A DNA stretch of 64,000 nucleotides from Mixophyes australis (taxonomy: Eukaryota > Chordata > Amphibia > Anura > Limnodynastidae). The position numbers and the translations under genes are program-made. The notes under the pieces are model-generated. The model was not told where the DNA came from and ran no database searches. It was given only the letters and a program-made list of their open reading frames with translations. Location: NCBI GenBank assembly GCA_036250195.1, contig JAVHZZ010000003.1, positions 338,773,375 through 338,837,374 on the forward strand, read 5' to 3'. Shown here one piece after another: positions 57,463 through 64,000 of the stretch (within the stretch, counting starts at the first letter, position 1; each line of letters begins with the position of its first letter).

Positions 57463-58440
57463 CACCTCCATGGAGACCAAGGACCGTTTTCAGATACAGT
57501 GGGAGGCAGATTTGGGAACATCCCTAGATCCAGAAGAATGGTCAGACATCTATGAGTGGACAGCACGTTGCTCCATAAATGTCTGTACCAAAGAAAACGC
57601 CAATAAATTGCTGCATAGATGGTACTATGTCCCCTCTAGGCTTCATATCATATACCCTCAAACAAGTCCAGCATGTTGGAGAGACCGTGGCCACACTGGC
57701 ACCTTCATACACACATGGTGGGACTGTCCCAAACTGCGCCCGTTCTGGACAGAAGTTCTCGCATTAGCAACAGCTGTTCTCGATACCCCTGTGCCTTCCG
57801 ATCCTAAGCACGTATTACTGCCTCTACCTCTTGCAGACCTTCCAACACATACCCATAAGCTTCTTCGGCATATAATCAGCGCAGCTACCTGTCAAATAGC
57901 TGCCAACTGGAAGAACCCCATTCCTCCAACGCTCCAGGTGGTCTGTGGTCGGATCTGGCACACTTATCAGATGGAACACATCACCAGCGTGCTCAGGGGC
58001 TCCTCCGTGTCCTTCAACAAAGTCTGGTCTCCCTGGGCTTCATATTACAACCAACCTCTGCTCCAATTTTAGTCAAACCCGATCCGTTATTGGACATACC
58101 AGATTGAACTATTACCTTCTGCTAAAGACATAAAAGCGTGAATTCCTCCCCCCTTCCCCTAACTCTCCAAATCTGTTCTTCCCCCCGCCATTTTGCCCTA
58201 TACCACCTTTTCTTTCTCTTCTCTCCCTTACTTGTATAATTTAAAACAAAATAACATCTCCATGGTACCATGTGCATATGAAGCTGAATTTGTTTTGCAA
58301 AAGCTATGTGAGAAAGTGTCATTCATACTGTCAAATTTATATGCGCATTTATCATCTCACTAATGTACCCTTCAAGAGTTTATATATTTTGTAATACTGT
58401 TCAAGATACAATGTTATTAATAAAACGTATTTTTTTTAAA
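57463..58440 (+). mobile_element. 5'-truncated L1/Tx1 LINE with target-site duplication
   Basis: It is flanked by the 13-base duplication AAAAGGTGTTTTA (57450-57462, 58441-58453) and ends in a 3' UTR with AATAAAACG and a T/A-rich tail. It carries only the C-terminal end of ORF2. Insertion by target-primed reverse transcription explains the truncation and the duplication. Confidence 0.9.
57464..58072 (+). pseudogene. L1/Tx1 ORF2 C-terminal fragment, open for about 203 codons
   Basis: It reads QIQWEADLGTSLDPEEWSDI, then KLLHRWYYVPSRLHIIYP, and CWRDRGHTGTFIHTWWDCP, the zinc-knuckle-like C/H pattern at the end of L1/Tx1 ORF2. It stops at 58072. Endonuclease and reverse transcriptase are missing, so it cannot act, but the frame is unbroken, which suggests a fairly young copy. 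Confidence 0.88.
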
Positions 58441-58453
58441 AAAAGGTGTTTTA

Positions 58454-59464
58454 AATACAAGGAAGGAGATGGTTTTGTGGGTGGACTTTAGAATTAATTC
58501 TTTGCTACTATTAATTGTACACAAGAAAGAAGATTATACCTGTATTTCTTAGTTAAACAATGCATTTTTTGGCTATCAAAACAAATGTTAAATGAATATT
58601 CTTGTTGGGCCTGAACCTAATACTTCAACTTCCTGTTGGTGTGGGCAGCGGTGCCGAGGGGAAGGGGGCAGGTTTAAATTACAGGGGCCCTGCAGCCAAG
58701 TAATATTTTTATTTATTTATTGTTTATTACTTCTTTTTCCTGGGGGGATGTTAAGGGGGGAGAGGTAGTAAGATGACCTGGTTGGGTTTAAGTGTTTCTG
58801 ATGTATATCTGCCCCAAACCTGGCGCATAAGTTACTGGTGCGGTGGTTGACACATCTTCAGATATGGATGTAAATACACTAAATTCACGTGCATTTGTAT
58901 TGAGCATATATGCGAACAAGTCAATATTAGGCCCTCTGACTCTCATGATACAATTTTAATATACTGAATATTTTTCATTCACACTAGCCATTTTACATTC
59001 CGTCTCAAAATGCACCTGGTTCTTCATCCGTAGGAGGAATTTTAGACTGGAGACATGGAAACCTGGTACCATTTCCCACAAATGTTTCATGTCAGACTCT
59101 GATTATCTCCCCTGTCAGCCTGGAATGTTTGACTCATCCTTAACATTCCACTTCTTTTAAATGCACAAGACACAGTGTATCAATTCACAAACAGTCAGAT
59201 AAATTAGAACGACGCCCCAACACTTTGCTTCAAGTAACATACAGTCAGTTTTACAGACCAGGTTATGAATGTGTAAATGGATGATGTGATTTCTACACTA
59301 ACATGGAGTATTATTATCTTTATAGCTGTTGAATATATAGTAACTGCTATATATTAAAACACAATAAAACAGAAATTGATATGACCCTACTTGGTAGGGC
59401 TTGTAATGTAAAGTATGTGTGAAAAATGAAATAAAAAGTGTAAGAGTGCTTACTTTAGACACTG

Positions 59465-59465
<1 letters not shown>
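58454..59465. other. Intergenic, nothing recognised
   Basis: AT-rich. No gene or repeat that I can name. Confidence 0.4.

Positions 59466-59510
<45 letters not shown>
59466..59510. repeat. (TA)n microsatellite at a SINE tail
   Basis: A TA run of about 40 bases directly next to the inverted SINE tail, as at 36107. Confidence 0.9.
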
Positions 59511-59511
<1 letters not shown>

Positions 59512-59513
59512 AT

Positions 59514-59635
59514 AATCATCATCACTATTTATTTATATAGCGCCACTAATTCCGCAGCGCTGTACAAGTGTACTTTTTTTTTTAACTCACTCACGTCAGT
59601 CCCTGCCCCACTGGGGCTTACAGTCCAAAAATCCC

Positions 59636-59676
<41 letters not shown>

Positions 59677-59735
59677 GACACACAGACCAGTTTCAATTTT
59701 GTCAGCAGCCAATTAACCTACCAGTATGTTTTTGC
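59514..59735 (-). mobile_element. SINE, minus strand, head missing
   Basis: ATCATCATCACTATTTATTT and AGCGCCACTAATTCCGCAGC, a CA microsatellite (59639-59671), then GCCAATTAACCTACCAGTAT. It stops at a TA run where the Tc1 fragment begins. Confidence 0.9.
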
Positions 59736-59748
59736 ATATATATATATG

Positions 59749-60098
59749 CACTATATGGACAAACGTATATGGACGCTTGACTATTAAACCAACAGGGTCT
59801 GTAATGACTTTGTATTCAAAAACATATAAGTTGGAAACATAGCATTGTCCAAAATGGCGTGGTATACTGAAGCATTAAGAGTGCCCTTCACTGGAGATAA
59901 GGGGCCTAGCCCAAACCCTGAAAAACAGCCCCATAGTATTATCACTCCTCCACCAAACTTCACAGTTGGCATAATGCAGTCAGGCAGGTAACGTTCTCCC
60001 AGCGTCCTACAAACCCAGACACACCCATCTGACTGCCAAACAGAGAAGCGTGATTGGTCACTCCACAAAACACGTTTCCACTGCTCCACAGTCCAGTG
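59749..60098 (-). pseudogene. Tc1-type transposon fragment with transposase remnant
   Basis: The minus strand encodes VLWSDQSRFSVWQSDGCVWV and VKFGGGVIILWGCFSGFG, then GTLNASVYHAILDN, the central part of a Tc1-family DDE transposase. The plus-strand start CACTATATGGACAAACGTAT is like the terminal repeat of fish and frog Tc1 elements. The N-terminal DNA-binding region and the last part are gone, and a deletion joins the core to the end. Confidence 0.88.
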
Positions 60099-60968
60099 AG
60101 TAATTTATAATAGTAACATCTGTTATTAATGTTATTATTACATGGAAGCCAATTTACACTCATACAATTCAAGACTAAAAAATATACATTTGTATTCTTA
60201 CTGTAGAAAGACAAGTTAGAATTTCACCCACTGACATATTAAGTACATCAGTCATCCCCAAATGAAAACTATTGTTATTTTTAAAACATCAAGCAAGACT
60301 CTTTCTGGGGGAGGGTAAAACAGAAAGGACCTTTAGTTAATTACAGGTTATTTGTTTTTCTCATTTCTATTTCTCTTGCCTCTGTCTCCTCTGCATAGGA
60401 TGTCACTGACATTAAGAGTGATCTGTCAGCAAAAAACAAACAGTAGATAGATAGATAATTTTTATGTCCTAACATTTAAAATGTTCCGACACTTTATGAC
60501 ATTCACACTTTTGATTGTGTTTCCTGACATGCACAAGTGTTTCTCAAACTTTTATATTGAAATTATATCACATAATCTCTACAATACACATCTATTAGCA
60601 CAATAAAGTATTTATTGCCAAAATCAGAGGGAAGCAGCCAACGTGGGGAGAATGCCCAGGGGCCACGTACTGGCTCTGGGAGGCAGTCATGTATTTTATA
60701 GAGCCAAAATAGTAAATTCTATTACAGGTCCATACATAACTATTACTTATTGATTTAAAAAGATCAATTTCATGAAATAAATAAACATAACTATGTATAT
60801 ATAAAACCCCAGAAGATCTATTTGTGATGATCCACCCAAATTCTGTAAATTAAGATTTCTACTGGCAAATGGGCTCTGGTTCTCTGCTCCAAAGTGTTTT
60901 TGTACAATTAAAATGCTTGTACTCCTTTTCATGATACAAGGAACAACCCTAAAATACATACTCTATAC
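60099..60968. other. Intergenic, nothing recognised
   Basis: AT-rich sequence without a recognisable feature. Confidence 0.4.
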
Positions 60969-61165
60969 CAGTGGTTCCTAAACTGGGTGCCACGGCTCCC
61001 TGGGGTGCAGTGGTAATCTCACTGGGGTGCCGTGGCTAGGGCTGGTGGTAGACAAAGCAGGGGCAACTTGGTAATTATTTTATTAAATAGCAGCTTATTG
61101 CTGGAAGGGTATGCTGGGACTTGTAGTTTCACAACACCTGGAGTGTCACAGGTTAGCCAACACTG
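60969..61165. mobile_element. hAT-type MITE (CAGTGGTTCC...CCAACACTG)
   Basis: It starts CAGTGGTTCCTAAACTGGGT and ends GGTTAGCCAACACTG, with GCTGGGACTTGTAGTTTCAC inside, a phrase common in vertebrate hAT MITEs. The flanks CTCTATAC and GTCTAGAC match at 6 of 8 bases. Confidence 0.7.
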
Positions 61166-63130
61166 GTCTAGACACAGTCCGCACTTAACAAGCAACACCT
61201 TCGTTCAGTCTAACAACTCCCATTGGCTGGTGCAAACACTGCCATACTGCCCAGAAACTGATGTACTTTGATGGAAAACTTGCCACACCAGCGGAGATTA
61301 AGGAACGCAATGTCACCAAAGAGAATATTGCACAATGTCCAAGTGTTCAATTCAATATATATCAAGAAGAAAAACGCATGATGTCAGTGACCTGTAATAC
61401 AATGTATATATCAATATCAGGGAAGGGGGGGAGGATGAACTTCACATGACCCTAAGCTTATAAAGATTTCCTAAATATTCAGATGATCCTATTGGCTATT
61501 TCAAAGGAAAAGTTTAACCCTTGAAGGTAAGTACTGTGGTGAGAATACAAGCCCACTACTTAATAGCATTCGTCCCCATTCGAGTCCTCATTTATAATAG
61601 TTACCTATTCTCCCGAAATGTCCAGATAGCTCCAGAATTTCTAGGAGTTCTCAGTGCGCAATTAATTGGTGAATCACTTAATACTGTCCCTCTGCCCCTG
61701 CTGTCTTCGGCTGCACTGAGACATGGACAGCTATAATGCTGGTTATACAACTATGTAGTAAATGCAGCACGGACACACGTGTACAGTAGCCTGTGCTACT
61801 AATAGACACAGTCACCAAGATAATTTACAGAAAATTCCCGTATTACTATCCAGGAAGTATCCGAAGGCTGTAGACATGTGACATCTGTTGAGGCGTTCTG
61901 ATTGACTTCTTTGTGTTCCATGCCAATCATTGGCCTGATTCTATATTCTGTGGTTTTTATTGGGTGAATAGAGAGAGAGAACGGGAGAGGTGTTTTGCAC
62001 AATCACCTGCCCTCATACTTAGCGTGCAACTAATTTATTATTGAGTTAATATTCTATTGTGTTGATGCTCTGTTATAGCAATGTGCAGATGTGAAACACA
62101 TAACTGTCTGTATGATTGTACTTTCCATCATCTTCTGAACATTTCTGTATGTTCACAGTTATCTAGCATAGCTATCTACTTTAGGTTGTCCAGATGGTAA
62201 TTTCCGACAGCTGAGGTTTTTTTGCTTTTAGCGCACTCAGAACAACACTGAAACAGGGGGAAACTTCTACAAAAGTTTAATTTTGTATTATACCCTTTCC
62301 TGCCAATATTCTCAGTTTGGGAATCGGAACAAGGGCACACCACTTCCAAAAAGAGTACATGACCGCGTCATATTGAGGGCACGTCACATTGTAGGCATTC
62401 TGCATCACTTGGGGGTGTGTCTAACGCCTCTGTAGCGCTATGCCACACCCAATCCCTCTCCCCTAAGTATACCCCTGAATGTAACGCTCACAACTACCGT
62501 GGCACATGTTAAACAATAAATAATATTTGAAATATGTGAATTGCTGATTGTGAGTTGGTGTGTTCCTACCCCACTATGTACCCCACTGTCTTCTCCATTT
62601 CATTTTTTTTTGTTTAACCCCTCCACCCTTTTGCTTTGTAGTCAAGACAAGGACAAGCCTTGATGTGGACCGGACTGAGTCAGGTACACCCTATTTTGGA
62701 GGTGGAAAAGAACTGAATATTGGGCAGGGTTTATTTCTTTTGTGGAGATTGTTGAAGAATTGTCAGAATTCACTGTTTACTGTTTGCAATACATTTAAGT
62801 TGGTATGATGTGTATGGGGTAAGTGCGTTATATGTGGGAGTCTTATTGCAGAAGAACGGCTACAGTGGTGGGGTGTCCAATCTTGCATAATTTGGAACAT
62901 CTTTATGCATTGTCTTTGATGTGGAAGGTAAGTATTAACCACTTAGAGCCACTGTACATGTGGTAGGCAACAACCTCTTTGTACAAGAATATCACCTCTT
63001 GAAGCAAGGTCCTGACATGATATGATTGACTAAGCCATTCTAGTAAGCCTAGAAGGCATATCTTAGGCCATAGAGGAATTGAGAATTCTTCAACATCATG
63101 CAGTAGTTATTAACATATATCAAATGCACT
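61166..63130. other. Intergenic, nothing recognised
   Basis: 61600-61760 (CTATTCTCCCGAAATGTCC, GCTCCAGAATTTCTAGGAGT) looks like a decayed CATACTTGCC MITE. Short frames are unsupported. Confidence 0.4.
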
Positions 63131-63181
63131 ATCATCATAATCTATTTATTTATATAGCACCACTAAATCCGCAGTGCTATA
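63131..63181 (-). mobile_element. SINE tail fragment, minus strand
   Basis: ATCATCATAATCTATTTATT and ATAGCACCACTAAATCCGCA, the inverted SINE/L2 tail only. Confidence 0.8.
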
Positions 63182-64000
63182 AGTATTGGGCATACTTACA
63201 GTGACAGGATGTGGCTTATGGATCAGGACATCTATGACTACTAGAATACATGGGGGTATTTAACTTAGCAAAGTGGATCGGGAATAGTTATGAACTTGGC
63301 AAATAATAAAACTGTGTGAGTCTGTCTCTTAAGCATGGGGAGACTAGAGATAAGAATACTTATGGGGGCATTAGGGAATTGGGATCTAATGGCTTAATGT
63401 AATGAGATACCAGAAAAAGTGAGCAGTTAAACAATGTGTCCAAAGCTGGAATAAGGTCTTAATAACTCCATATTTATCTCATCAGTCCAGATTGCATATA
63501 CTGTACCTATGTCAGATATATCAACTAGTGTGGGAGGTAAAGAAAACAGATTACATCGGGAATACTGCAAAGAATTGACTTAGTTGTGAAGTTTAATGGT
63601 AATTTTGAAAATGAGGGAGAATGAGGCCTGTAATGCTTCCTGGATTATGGAGTATGTTTACTGTAGTATAACTGCACTGGTATCAAGGTACGCACCAGTA
63701 AATAAGCTAGGTAACACATTACTGAGAGATATTGATATAATTGTTACTGGTGGACAACATATAAAGTTTAGGTGGGAACACTATTTTTGGTAATGTTTAA
63801 CCTTAGCATAAAAGAAAGTGTGAGTTTGGTCCAATTTTCACTACCTTAGGAGTAAAATTAACAAATTTAGATTTTCCCTTTATAATGCAACCTTACCAGC
63901 CTATATATTCTCCATTCATAAAAAGGTAATTAAAATACCCCCATGACAATAATACCAGCGATAACATACTGCCAATAGCATACTCTCCTGGAGCGTCCAG
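63182..64000. other. Intergenic, nothing recognised
   Basis: No gene. The last 20 bases (CATACTCTCCTGGAGCGTCC) may start another CATACTTGCC-type MITE, cut by the window end. Confidence 0.35.

Noticed and set aside
45080..64000. LRRN4 or another neighbour gene downstream
   Set aside because: LRRN4 lies next to FERMT1 in mammals, but no leucine-rich-repeat exon or other gene exon was seen in this stretch.

Overview
The window is vertebrate nuclear DNA, most likely from a frog (anuran amphibian). It is AT-rich and intron-rich, and it is crowded with repeat families typical of amphibian genomes: tRNA-headed SINEs with an L2-type tail ending in GAT repeats, L2 and L1/Tx1 LINEs, hAT-type and palindromic MITEs, Helitron-like units and TA microsatellites. 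There are no operons, ribosome binding sites or other prokaryotic features. The genus cannot be fixed from the sequence alone.

There is one confident gene, FERMT1 (kindlin-1), on the plus strand. Fourteen coding exons between 10294 and 44771 join with consistent phases and GT/AG splice sites into a 677-residue protein. To my recollection this is the same length as mammalian kindlin-1. The integrin-binding Gln-Trp pair falls at residues 611-612 and the protein ends in LTGGQE. A poly(A) signal lies at 45054. The non-coding first exon and promoter expected from mammalian orthologs could not be identified.

Layout: 1-10275 is upstream sequence (or intron 1) with MITEs, an L2 LINE 3' end on the minus strand and SINE tails. 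10276-44771 holds the FERMT1 exons and introns. Intron 2 (9 kb) carries an ~80-bp satellite array split by a young non-coding LTR retrotransposon on the minus strand, plus two hAT-type MITEs. Intron 6 carries a 187-bp near-perfect hairpin. Intron 8 carries a CCCGGG-rich element with a CT tract, intron 12 tandem Helitron-like units, intron 13 a hAT MITE, and intron 14 two SINEs and an L2 fragment. 45080-64000 is intergenic. It holds two MITEs just past the gene, SINE fragments, a probable solo LTR, a decayed L1/Tx1 reverse transcriptase, a 28-bp minisatellite, two hAT elements with target-site duplications, a GC-rich promoter-like block, a 5'-truncated L1/Tx1 copy with target-site duplications, and a Tc1 fragment.

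I found no unknown multi-gene system. The interesting material is transposon biology: an identical-LTR element without coding capacity inside a satellite, long intronic hairpins that could be transcribed with FERMT1, nested insertions whose empty sites can be read, and an isolated promoter-like block followed by a LINE insertion.
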